NCBI RefSeq assembly: GCF_014596915.1 | Contig: NZ_JACVWU010000021.1 | Coordinates: 62,001 to 126,000, forward strand | Length of the DNA: 64,000 nucleotides | Source: Streptomyces sp. TRM68416 | GTDB taxonomy: Bacteria > Actinomycetota > Actinomycetes > Streptomycetales > Streptomycetaceae | Direction: 5' to 3' | Shown here: positions 55,444 through 64,000 of the stretch, piece by piece | How positions within the stretch are numbered: the first letter of the stretch is position 1 | Layout of the letters: the number at the start of each line of letters is the position of its first letter | The notes under the pieces: model-generated | What the model was told of the DNA's origin: nothing | The model's database searches: none | Seen by the model: only the letters and a program-made list of their open reading frames with translations | Program-made: the position numbers and the translations under genes

Positions 55444-58400
55444 CCGCAGCCGACCTCATCAGCGAACTCGAACAGGCCGGACTGCACTTGTGGGAGGACG
55501 AGGGCCGACTCCGGTTCCGGGGCCCGGAGGGGATCATGACCCCCGAGCGCCGCGCCCAGCTCTCCGGCTGCCGGGAGGACGTGCTGCGGGTGCTGCGCGA
55601 GCGCGGCCCGCAGCAGGTGCGGCCCGACCCCGACGCCGCCCACGAGCCGTTCCCGCTCACCGAGGTCCAGTCGGCCTACCTGCTGGGCCGCCGGGGCGCC
55701 TTCGAGTACGGCTCGGTGCCCTGCCACGCCTACGGCGAGCTGGAGTTCCCCGCGCTGGACCGGGAGCGGCTGCTGCGGGCCTGGCAGCGGGTGGTCGACC
55801 GGCACGAGATGCTGCGCGTGGTCATCGACTACGACGGCTATCAGCGGGTGCTGAAGGACCCGCCCGCCCCCGTCATCGGCCGGCACGACGTGAGCGCGCT
55901 GTCCGCGGCGGCGGGCGAGGAGCGGCTGCGCGAGGTCCGCGGCCGGCTCTCCGCCGAGTCCAAGGACGTCACCTCCTGTCCGCTGTACTCGCTGGAGGTC
56001 ACCGAGTTCGCCGACCGGGCCGTCCTGCACTTCTCCATCGACTTCCTGATCGCGGACTACGTCAGCATCTACCGGCTGCTGGACGAGTTCGGCACGTTCT
56101 ACGAGGACCCCGGCGCCGACCTCCCGGCCCCCGGGATCTCCTTCCGCGACTATCTGCGGGCGGAACGGGCGGTGCGCCAGGGGCCCGCGTACGAGCGTGA
56201 CCGCGACTACTGGACGGCGCGCCTGGACAGCCTGCCGCCGGCCCCCGAGCTGCCGCTGGTCGACCGGCCCAGCCGGCACGGTGCGGCCGGTTTCACCCGG
56301 CGCGAGCTGCGGCTCGAACCGGAGCTGTGGTCGGCGCTGAAGACCCGGGCCGGCAAGCGCCAGGTCTCCGCCTCGACGGCCGTGATGGCCGCGTACGCGG
56401 AGGTGATCGGCCGCTGGAGCCGCAGCCCCCGGTTCACGCTCGACGTGACGGTGCTCAGCCGGCTGCCGCTCCACCCCGACGTGGGCGACATCGTCGGCGA
56501 CTTCACCTCCGTGGAGTTGCTGGCCGTCGACGGCGGCTGCGCCGACACCTTCGCCGGACGGGCCCGCAGGGCGGGCGAGCAGCTCTTCGAGGACCTCGAC
56601 CACCGGCTGTTCTCGGGCGTGGAGGTGCTGCGTGAACTGACCCGCCGCCGGGGCCAGCAGGGTTCGTTGATGCCGGTGGTGTTCACCAGCGCCATCGGCC
56701 TGTCCGACGGTCTCGCCCCGCAGGGCATGATGCGCTCCCAGATCAGCAACGGCATCAGCCAGACGCCGCAGGTCTGGGTGGACTGCCAGGCGATGGAGGC
56801 CGGCGGGGCGCTCCTCGTCAACTGGGACGTGCGGGACGACACCGTGCCCCCGCCGGTCCTCGACGACATGTTCGCCGCGTTCCGCGACCTGCTGCACCGC
56901 CTCGCCGACGGGGACGAGGCGTGGGACGGCGACCCGCTCGCCCTGCCCGCGCACCAGGCCCGGCGGCGCGCGGCGGTCAACGACACGGCCCGGCCCGTGA
57001 GCGACGCGCCGCTGCACCGGGCGCTGCTCGACGCGGCCCGCCGCAGCCCGCGGGCCACGGCGGTGATCGACCGCCGCGGCCGGGTCGACTACGTGACGCT
57101 GACCGGCCGGGCCGCCGCCGTGGCCGCCGCGCTCACCGCGCGCGGCCACCGGCCGCACCAGCGGGTCGCGGTGGTGCTGGAGAAGGGCTGGGAGCAGATC
57201 GCCGGGGCGCTCGGGGTGCTGCTGGCCGGAGGCACGTACGTGCCCGTCGAGGCGGGCCAGCCGGAAGCCCGGCGCAACAGGATCATCGAGTCCGCCGGGG
57301 CCGGCCTGGTGGTCGCGCACAGCACCCTCGGCGGCGCACTGCCCGCCGGGGTGGAACGCGTCGACGTGGACCGGCTGTCGGAGGCCCCCGTCGAGGAGGT
57401 TCCGGTCTCCCCGGGCGACTCGGCGTACGTCATCTTCACCTCGGGCTCGACCGGCGAGCCGAAGGGTGTGGAGATCAGCCACCGGGCGGCGGTCAACACC
57501 CTGGACGACGTGTGCCGCAGGTTCTCCGTCGGCGCGGACGACGTGGCGCTGGGGCTGTCGAGCCTCGGCTTCGACCTGTCGGTCTTCGACGTCTTCGGCG
57601 TCCTCGGCCGGGGCGGCACCCTGGTGCTGCCCGACCCGGAGCGGCGCAACGACCCCTCGCACTGGGCCGAGCTGATCACGGACCACGGCGTGACGGTGCT
57701 GAACACGGTGCCCGCCCAGATGATGCTGTTGGAGGAGTACCTGCGCGGCGACGGCCGGGACTGCGCGAGCGTGCGGCTCGGCATGATGTCGGGCGACTGG
57801 ATACCCGTGACGCTCCCCGACGCCGTCCGCGCCCGGCTGCCCCGGGTGGAGCTGTACAGCCTCGGCGGCGCCACCGAGGCGTCGATCTGGTCGATCTTCC
57901 ATCCGGTCGGCGAGGTGGACACGTCGGCGCCGAGCATCCCGTACGGCACTCCGCTGGAGAACCAGCGCTTCCACGTGCTCGACGCGTTCCTGCGGCCCAG
58001 CCCCGACCTCGTCGTGGGCGACCTGTACATCGCAGGAACGGGTCTCGCCGAGGGCTATCTGGGCGACCCGGAGAAGACCGCGGCGAGCTTCTTCGCGCTG
58101 CCGGACGGCGAGCGGGTGTACCGCACCGGCGACCTGGCCCGCTATCTGCCCGACGGCACCCTGGAGTTCATCGGCCGCGACGACCGGCAGGTCAAGATCC
58201 GCGGCCACCGCGTCGAGCTGGCCGAGGTGGAGTCCGCCCTGGCCGCCGACCCCCAGGTCGACGCGGTGGCGGTGACCACGCAGGGCGAGCGCAACGACCG
58301 CAGGCTGGTCGCCTTCGTCTCGCCCTCGCCCGCCGCCCCGGCCGACCACACGGTGGACGAGGCCCTGGTGCCCGAGGTGCTCGCGGCGGCCGACGAAATC

Positions 58401-60836
58401 CGCGACGGGGTGGACGTCGCCAAGGTGGTCGAGTTCGCGGCCGTGCTCGACGACGCGGCGCTGCGCCGCATGGTCGACGTGCTGCGCCAGGAGGGCGTGT
58501 GGCCGGACACCGCCACACGGCACAGCACCTCCGAGATCATGCGGCTGGCCAGGGTGGCCCCCCGGCACGAGCGGCTGGTGCGCCGCTGGCTGACGGCCTG
58601 CGTGGAGAACGGCTACCTGGACCGGGCCGAGGACGGTACCTTCGGCGCTCTGCGCCTGGTCACCCCCGAGGACGTGGCGCGGGCGTGGGCCGAGGTGGAC
58701 CGCCTGCTGCCGGAGGCCAACGACCGCCCCGAGCTGGTGAACTACTTCAAGCTGGCCGCCAACCACCTGCCGGAGCTGATGCGCGACGAGCGGGACCCGC
58801 TGCGGATGCTGTTCCCCGAGGGCGACCTGAGCATCCACGAGGCCGCCTACATGGAGGGCTTCCTCTCCCGCTACCTCAACCGGCTGGCCACCTCCACCGT
58901 GCTGGGCGTGGCCCGGCGCAACACCTCCGGCCGCCCGCTGCGGGTGCTGGAGGTCGGCGCCGGCGTCGGCGGCACGAGCGTCGACACCATTCCGGCGCTG
59001 GACGGCGAGAACGTCCGCTACACCTTCAGCGACGTGTCGCAGTTCTTCCTGAACAAGGCCGGTGAGCGGTTCACCGCACACCCGTGGGTGGACTACGCGC
59101 TGTTCGACTTCAACGAGCCGTACCGCGAACAGGGCGTCCGGCCGAACTCGGTGGACGTCATCCTGTGCGGCAACGTCATGCACTACGCGAAGGACGCCCG
59201 CGCGGTGCTGCGCCGGATGCGCGAGGCGCTGGTGCCCGGCGGGTGGCTGGTCTTCATCGAGACGACCCGCGACAACTACCAGATCCTCACCTCGATGGAG
59301 TTCCTCTTCGACGCCACCGCCGGTGACTTCCAGGACGTGCGCCACGGCAAGGACCAGACCTTCATCGGCCGCGAACAGTGGTACGAGCTGCTGGCCGAGG
59401 CCGGGGCCGACCTGGAGCTGTGCGTCCCGGCGCCCGAGGAGGAGCTGGCCCGCATCGGCATGCACGTCTTCGCGGCCCGCTTCAAGACCGACCGCGCGCC
59501 GCTCGACACCGAGGAGCTGACCCGGCGGCTCGCCGAGCGGCTCCCGGCGGAGATGATCCCCTCGCGCTTCGAGGTGCTGGACGCGCTGCCGCTGACCGGC
59601 AACGGCAAGGTGGACCGCGCCACTCTGGCCCGGTGGGCCGAGGAGCACCGCACGGCGGGCGCCGCGGCCGTCGCGGAGAGCCCGGGCGAGGCGGGCGAGC
59701 TGGAGCTGGGCGTCGCCGCGGTGTACGCGGAGGTGCTGCGCGAGACGGAGGTGCCGCTGGACACCAACTTCTACGCGCTCGGCGGGGATTCGCTGCTCGC
59801 CGCTCAGCTCGTCACGGCGCTGCGTGAGCAGGTGCCGGCCGCGGCCGAGGTGTTCTTCGACGAGCTGCTGCGCGAGCTGCTCAACGGCGCGTCGGTGCGG
59901 GAGCTGTCCGCCTTCCTCCAGCAGGGACAGGAGGTGGCCGAGGCGAGCGGGGCCGGTGACGAACTGGCGCTGGCCGGGGCGGCGGACGCCCTCGGCAACC
60001 CGGTGCACGTCCTGGTCGGCGACGGTCTGGGCGGTCACGCGGAGCGGCTCGCCGCGGGCCTCGGTGCGCTCGACCCGGTGGTGGTGGTGCCGCCGGTGCG
60101 GGTGGCCGAGGGGCAGAGCCTGGACGACGTGGCGCAGGAGATCGTGGCGCGGGTACGGGCGTTGAGCCCGGGGCCGTTCCACCTGGTCGGCGCCCACAGC
60201 GGGGGCGTGCTGGCGCTCGCTCTCGCCCAGCAGCTGGCCGAGCTCGGCGCCCCGGTGTGCGGGCTGACCGTGCTGAGCAGCTACCCGCTGCCCGCCACGG
60301 TCCGCGACGACGTCCTCGAAGAGGCGCTGTTCTGCCTGGACCGCGGGCTGGACCCGGCCGCCCTGGGTTACCCGGACGTGTCCGCCCTCGGGTCGGCGCT
60401 CGCCGTGCTCGCCCCCGCCGGTGACATCCCGCCCGGTGCGCCGGCCGCGCTGGCGGACCGGAGCGAGCCGGAGCTGCGGGCGGTGGGCGAGACGGCCGCC
60501 GCGCTCGGCGCGCGCCCGCGCGAGGAGCGGCTGGCCGGTCTCGCCGCGGCGCTCGGGCTCGGCGCGGACGAGCTCGCCGGACGCCTCGCGCGGGGGCGGG
60601 CGCTGGCGGCCTGTGTCGCCGACCACGACCCCGGTCTGTACACCGGTGAGGCCCGGCTGCTGGTGCACGCCGAGGAGTCCCCCGTCTGGCCCGCCATGGC
60701 CGCAGACATGACCGCGCTGTGGGAGTCGGTCTGCGTGGGCGGGCTCCGGCCACAGACGGTGCCGGGCAACCACTTCACCTGCCGTGAGCTGATCACCTCC
60801 GAGGTGATCGACCTGCCCGATGAGGAGAACGCGTGA
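55440..60836 (+). CDS. NRPS: docking-Cy-A(MT)-PCP-TE, pyochelin synthetase-like
   Basis: 1798 residues from a GTG overlapping the previous stop (GTGA). Residues 1-55 look like a TubC-type N-terminal docking domain. Cy3 (from ~70) has D201-FLIA-D206-YV-S209. The A domain (TSGSTG ~670; code D-L-F-N-M-S-L-I-W by manual alignment, cysteine) carries, between its late core motifs (~1010-1330), a methyltransferase with SAM loop VLEVGAGVGGTS at ~1169. PCP Ser1451 and a thioesterase (nucleophile Ser1587 in GAHSGG; His1778 in GNHFTC) follow. This is the same order as PchF, whose MT N-methylates the terminal thiazolidine; C-methylation as in yersiniabactin is the alternative. The TE should hydrolyse the finished chain. 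Confidence 0.93.
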
Positions 60837-61975
60837 GTGAGCACAGCACCCCGTCGGTCGCGGTGGTCGGTGCCTACGGCGCCGTCGGCGAGGCCGCCGT
60901 ACGCGCCCTCGCCGAGCGCCGTCCCGACCTCGTCGTACGGCTCGGCGGGCGCGACCGCACCCGGGCCGAGACGCTGCTGGCCAAGTCCGGGCTGCGCGGT
61001 GAGGCGGTGCAGGTGGACCTGTACGACGGCCGGTCGCTGGCCCGGTTCTGCCAGGGCGCGCGGACCGTCCTGAACTGCGCGGGCCCGTCCTACCAGGTCC
61101 TGGACCGGGTGGCGTGGGCCGCGGCGGCGGCCGGCGCCGACTACGTCGACCCGGGCGGCGACGAACCGCTGCTTGAGGCGCTGACCCGGCCGGGCACCTT
61201 CACCGGCACCGCCGTCATCACCGCAGGGATGCAGCCGGGCCTGACCGGTCTGCTCCCCCGCCACCTGTGCTCCCTCCTGGGCCGCCCGCACCGGCTGACG
61301 GCCTACGTCGGCACGATGGACCGGCTCACCCCGGCCGGGGCCGCCGACTACCTGCTGTCCATGGGCGGCGCGTACGGGGAGGCCCGCGGCGCGATCCGGG
61401 GCGGCATCCGGGTGGAGCGCGAGCTGGAGCCGCGTACCGGTGTCGAACTGCCCTACGCGCACAACCGGGTGGACGTGTACCCGTACCTGAGCTTCGAGTC
61501 GGCGCGGCTTCCCGAGGTCACCGGGCTGAAGGAGATCGACTGGTACAACGTCTTCGACGGCGGCGCGCACATGATGAACTGCCTGAGCAGGCTCCAGGGG
61601 GCGATGCGCGGCGAGTCCGGCCTCGCCGAGGCGGCCGAGGAGCTGACCCGGGCCGCGGCGCTCGACCTGTTCGGCAGGGACCCGTACCAGCTGATGCTGT
61701 TCGAGGTCACCGGCACCGACGGCGCCGGCCGCCCCGCCACCCGCAGTCTGGCGCTGCGCGCCGGCGACACCTACGCCCTGACCGGCCTCGCCAGTGCGCT
61801 GGCCGTGCTGGCGGTCCTCGACGGCACGGCGGCTCCCGGGGTGCGCTTCGGCTCCGACGTGCTGGACGCCGAAGCCGTGCTGGCGGCGCTGCGGGCCGAG
61901 CCCGCGGTCGGGCTGCTGGAGGTCGTCGACCGGCCGATCCTCACGGCCCGTGCCATGGAGGAGGGCGAACTGTGA
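60833..61975 (+). CDS. Saccharopine dehydrogenase-like NAD(P)-binding protein
   Basis: 380 residues, GTG start overlapping the NRPS stop (GTGA). The N-terminal Rossmann fold shows VAVVGAYGAVGEAAVRALAE (G-x-x-G-x-x-G), RLGGRDRTRAETLL, and the family-typical VLNCAGPSYQVLDRVAWAAA and DYVDPGGDEP. The middle AVITAGMQPGLTGLLPRHLC is typical of the saccharopine dehydrogenase-like superfamily, whose bacterial members often have no known reaction. Within this cluster it might oxidise or reduce a ring nitrogen-containing intermediate, or cooperate with the imide reductase. Its function is not known to me, and its place between the NRPS and reductase genes makes it a real pathway component. Confidence 0.8.
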   Translation: MSEHSTPSVAVVGAYGAVGEAAVRALAERRPDLVVRLGGRDRTRAETLLAKSGLRGEAVQVDLYDGRSLARFCQGARTVLNCAGPSYQVLDRVAWAAAAAGADYVDPGGDEPLLEALTRPGTFTGTAVITAGMQPGLTGLLPRHLCSLLGRPHRLTAYVGTMDRLTPAGAADYLLSMGGAYGEARGAIRGGIRVERELEPRTGVELPYAHNRVDVYPYLSFESARLPEVTGLKEIDWYNVFDGGAHMMNCLSRLQGAMRGESGLAEAAEELTRAAALDLFGRDPYQLMLFEVTGTDGAGRPATRSLALRAGDTYALTGLASALAVLAVLDGTAAPGVRFGSDVLDAEAVLAALRAEPAVGLLEVVDRPILTARAMEEGEL

Positions 61976-63051
61976 CCCGCCCACGCGTCCTGGTGGCCGG
62001 AACCGGGTTCGGCCGCGCCTACCTGGCTGCCTTCGAGCGGGCGGACCTCGGCTTCGAGCTGGCCGGCATCCTCGCCTCCGGCAGCGCCCGCAGCCGCGCC
62101 TGCGCCGCACACTACGGCGTGCCGCTGTGGTCCTCGGTCGCAGAGGTGCCCGGCGACGTCGACCTGGCCTGTGTGGTCGTCGGCGGGGTGATGAACGGCG
62201 GCCCCGGGCCGGAGCTGTCCCGGGCGCTGATGCGCCGGGGCGTGCACGTGCTGCAGGAACACCCGCTGCATCCGGACGAGTTGGTGGCGTGCCTGCGCGC
62301 CGCCACCGAGTCCGGGGTGGTGTTCCGGCTCAACACCCACTACCCGCACGTGGAGCCGGTGCGCCGGTTCATCGCCGCCGCCCGCCGCCTGGTGGCCCGG
62401 CAGCGGCCGCTGTTCCTCGACGTGACCTGTGCCTTCCAGGTCCTCTACACGGTTTTCGACATCCTGGGCCAGGCCTTGGGGACGATCCGCCCGCACGGCG
62501 TCGACGGGGCGCTCGCGGAGACACCGGAGGCGCCGTACCGGAGCCTGACGGGCCGCTTCGCGGGCGTACCGATGTCCTTCCGGCTGCAGAACGAGCTGGT
62601 GCCCTCCGACCCCGACAACTACAGCCACCTCTTCCACCGCATCACCCTGGGCACGGACGGGGGGCACCTCACCCTGGTCAACACGCACGGTCCGGTGCAG
62701 TGGAGTATGCGCCCGCACATGCCGGGCGACATGAAGGACCTGGTGCGCTTCGGCGACTCCGCCGCACCGCATCTGAAGGTGCCGAGCGTGGAACACCTCG
62801 GCCCGGCGCAGGGCGCCTCCTACGACGAGGTGCTGCGCGAGCTGTGGCCGCAGGCCACGGCACGGGCCGTCGCCGCGCTGTGGGACGAGGTCCGCTCGAG
62901 CGCCGACAGCCGGGGGCACGTGCAGTACCACGTGGCGCTGACGAAGCTGGCGATGCGGGTGAGCGAGGCCTGCGGGCCGGTACGGCTGCGCCACCCGCAG
63001 GCGCCGCCGGAACTCCTCGCCGCCTCGGACCTGCTGGAGGCCCCCGCATGA
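61972..63051 (+). CDS. Thiazolinyl imide reductase (PchG/Irp3-like)
   Basis: 359 residues from a GTG overlapping the previous stop (GTGA). Gfo/Idh/MocA-type dinucleotide-binding start VLVAGTGFGRAYLAAFERAD; then VDLACVVVGGVMNGGPGPEL, GVHVLQEHPLHPDELVACLR and VFRLNTHYPHVEPVRRFIAA, the last being highly characteristic of the thiazolinyl imide reductases of pyochelin (PchG) and yersiniabactin (Irp3). The enzyme uses NADPH to reduce one carrier-bound thiazoline to a thiazolidine, in trans. This places a reduced ring in the product, which then offers the nitrogen for methylation by the embedded MT of the 55440 protein. Confidence 0.9.
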   Translation: MTRPRVLVAGTGFGRAYLAAFERADLGFELAGILASGSARSRACAAHYGVPLWSSVAEVPGDVDLACVVVGGVMNGGPGPELSRALMRRGVHVLQEHPLHPDELVACLRAATESGVVFRLNTHYPHVEPVRRFIAAARRLVARQRPLFLDVTCAFQVLYTVFDILGQALGTIRPHGVDGALAETPEAPYRSLTGRFAGVPMSFRLQNELVPSDPDNYSHLFHRITLGTDGGHLTLVNTHGPVQWSMRPHMPGDMKDLVRFGDSAAPHLKVPSVEHLGPAQGASYDEVLRELWPQATARAVAALWDEVRSSADSRGHVQYHVALTKLAMRVSEACGPVRLRHPQAPPELLAASDLLEAPA

Positions 63052-63821
63052 GCACCGACGTCCCCAACCCGTGGCTGCGCGGCTACTTCCCCCGGCCCGG
63101 AGCCACGCGGCGCATCGTGTTCTTTCCGCACGGCGGAGGAGCGGCGAGCTTCTACCGCCCGCTGGTGCGCGACCTGCCCGAGGACGTCGAGGGCATCGTG
63201 GTGCAGTACCCCGGCCGGGAGGACCGCCTGGGCGAGCCCTGCTGCACCGACATGCCCGGCCTGGTGGAGCCGCTGGCGAAGGCGCTGACCGACCTGGACG
63301 ACAGGCCGGTGTGGTTCTTCGGGCACAGCATGGGCGCCTCCGTCGCGCACGAGGTGACCCGGCTGCTCGGCCCGGCGGGCGAGGCGCTCCCGGAGCGGCT
63401 GATCGTCTCCGGCCGTCCGGGACCCGCCCGGCAGCACCCGGACGACAAGCACCTGGACGACGGGCGGCTGTGGGCCGACGTGTGCCAACTGGGTGGCACA
63501 GACGCACGGTTGCTTCAGTTGCCGGGCCTGCGCGAGATGCTGCTGCCGGTGCTCCGCGCCGACTACCGCCTGGTGGGCGGCTACCGTCCCGGGGCCGGCC
63601 GCGACCTCTCGGTGCCGGTGAGCGTCTGCTACGGCACCGAGGACCCCGAGGTGGACGCGGCGGACGCGGCGGCGTGGGCGGAGGCCACCTCGGCACCCAC
63701 CGACGTGACCGAGTTCCCCGGCGGCCACTTCTATCTGCGCACCGGCCACGACACCTTGACGCACTGGCTGGCCGGACGGCTGGACGACCGCACCGACCCC
63801 GCGGGAAGGAACCGAGGATGA
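63048..63821 (+). CDS. Type II thioesterase of the assembly line
   Basis: 257 residues, ATG overlapping the reductase stop (ATGA). The fold is typical: IVFFPHGGGAASFYRPLVRD, VQYPGREDRLGEPCC, the nucleophile elbow VWFFGHSMGASVAHEVTRLL (G-H-S-M-G), the acid in VCYGTEDPEVDAADAAAWAE and the His in PGGHFYL. Proofreading thioesterases of this class remove wrong acyl groups from PCPs and usually travel with siderophore NRPS genes (PchC, YbtT). It is distinct from the thioesterase at 42733, which is more likely tied to the beta-hydroxylation step. Confidence 0.88.
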   Translation: MSTDVPNPWLRGYFPRPGATRRIVFFPHGGGAASFYRPLVRDLPEDVEGIVVQYPGREDRLGEPCCTDMPGLVEPLAKALTDLDDRPVWFFGHSMGASVAHEVTRLLGPAGEALPERLIVSGRPGPARQHPDDKHLDDGRLWADVCQLGGTDARLLQLPGLREMLLPVLRADYRLVGGYRPGAGRDLSVPVSVCYGTEDPEVDAADAAAWAEATSAPTDVTEFPGGHFYLRTGHDTLTHWLAGRLDDRTDPAGRNRG

Positions 63822-64000
63822 TCGTACGACCCGTCGTGGAGAAGTACGCCGAGGAGGCCTCCTCCCCCGCGCCGCCCTGGCTGGCCGACCTGGTCACCGA
63901 GACGGAGGCTGAGACGGATCTGCCGGCCATGATGGTGGGGAGCCTGGAGGGCGAGTTCCTGGCCTCCCTGGTGTTCGCCCTGCGGCCGCGCCGCATCCTG
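63818..64000 (+). CDS. O-methyltransferase, 5' part only (cut by window edge)
   Basis: The ATG at 63818 overlaps the thioesterase stop (ATGA). About 61 residues are visible: MIVRPVVEKYAEEASSPAPP, then LVTETEAETDLPAMMVGSLE and GEFLASLVFALRPRRIL. The late segment LPAMMVGSLEGEFLASLV, followed by R-R-I-L, is the entry to the SAM-binding domain of the caffeoyl-CoA O-methyltransferase family. The true active-site motifs are outside. In the cluster it could methylate the phenolic hydroxyl of a quinaldate or a carboxyl; this is inference from context. Confidence 0.7.
   Translation, partial: MIVRPVVEKYAEEASSPAPPWLADLVTETEAETDLPAMMVGSLEGEFLASLVFALRPRRIL

Overview
The window is very GC-rich DNA with strong G/C preference at third codon positions, frequent GTG starts, 4-bp ATGA/GTGA gene overlaps and many actinobacterial families (DUF397/XRE pairs, DUF3558-like lipoproteins, futalosine-route menaquinone gene, System II cytochrome c genes). 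It is almost certainly a Streptomyces chromosome. The left third has gene content and order that I remember as similar to the S. coelicolor SCO4490 to SCO4469 region (from memory, not searched).

Region 1 (1-18.3 kb) is mostly conserved core: a UbiD-type menaquinone decarboxylase, an ArsR/quinone oxidoreductase pair, a Ser/Thr kinase with a ricin-like tail, a TetR regulator behind three 13-bp-spaced TCTAGAA boxes, an XRE/DUF397 pair, small hypothetical genes, then the cytochrome c maturation operon (TlpA/ResA, CcdA, ResB, CcsB) followed by hemL and a histidine phosphatase. Region 2 (18.3-37.7 kb) is a mixed accessory/regulatory stretch: a DUF418 membrane protein, two two-component systems, a small winged-helix/membrane pair, an ECF sigma factor, a serine hydrolase, flavin and quinone oxidoreductases with divergent regulators, RtcB, two related lipoproteins and a VOC protein. 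It also holds tandem repeats, a frameshifted dehydrogenase remnant and an 84-bp MITE-like element.

Region 3 (37.7 kb to the right edge, continuing beyond it) is a nonribosomal peptide biosynthetic cluster. One half (37.7-47.4 kb) looks like a tryptophan-to-3-hydroxyquinaldate cassette of the thiocoraline/quinomycin kind: an MbtH-adenylation-PCP protein, a cytochrome P450, a type II thioesterase, a tryptophan 2,3-dioxygenase-like enzyme, an aminotransferase, an SDR and an FAD monooxygenase, with an OmpR-type DNA-binding regulator. The other half (47.5-64 kb) is a pyochelin/yersiniabactin-like line: a free condensation domain, PCP-Cy-A-PCP-Cy-A-PCP, then Cy-A(MT)-PCP-TE, a thiazolinyl imide reductase, a saccharopine-dehydrogenase-like protein, another thioesterase and the start of an O-methyltransferase. 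Together they predict a hydroxyquinoline-capped chain of three cysteine-derived rings, the last reduced and methylated. I do not know a described compound with this combination; an aryl-AMP ligase and transporters are not in view and may lie to the right.

Two divergent promoters inside the cluster (43604-43621 and 47493-47510) share an 18-bp element, 15 of 18 identical, containing TTCAGC-like half-sites 11 bp apart; another set of 11-bp-spaced GGAAT repeats lies ahead of the regulator gene. These suggest binding sites for an OmpR/SARP-type protein and a coordinated regulon.
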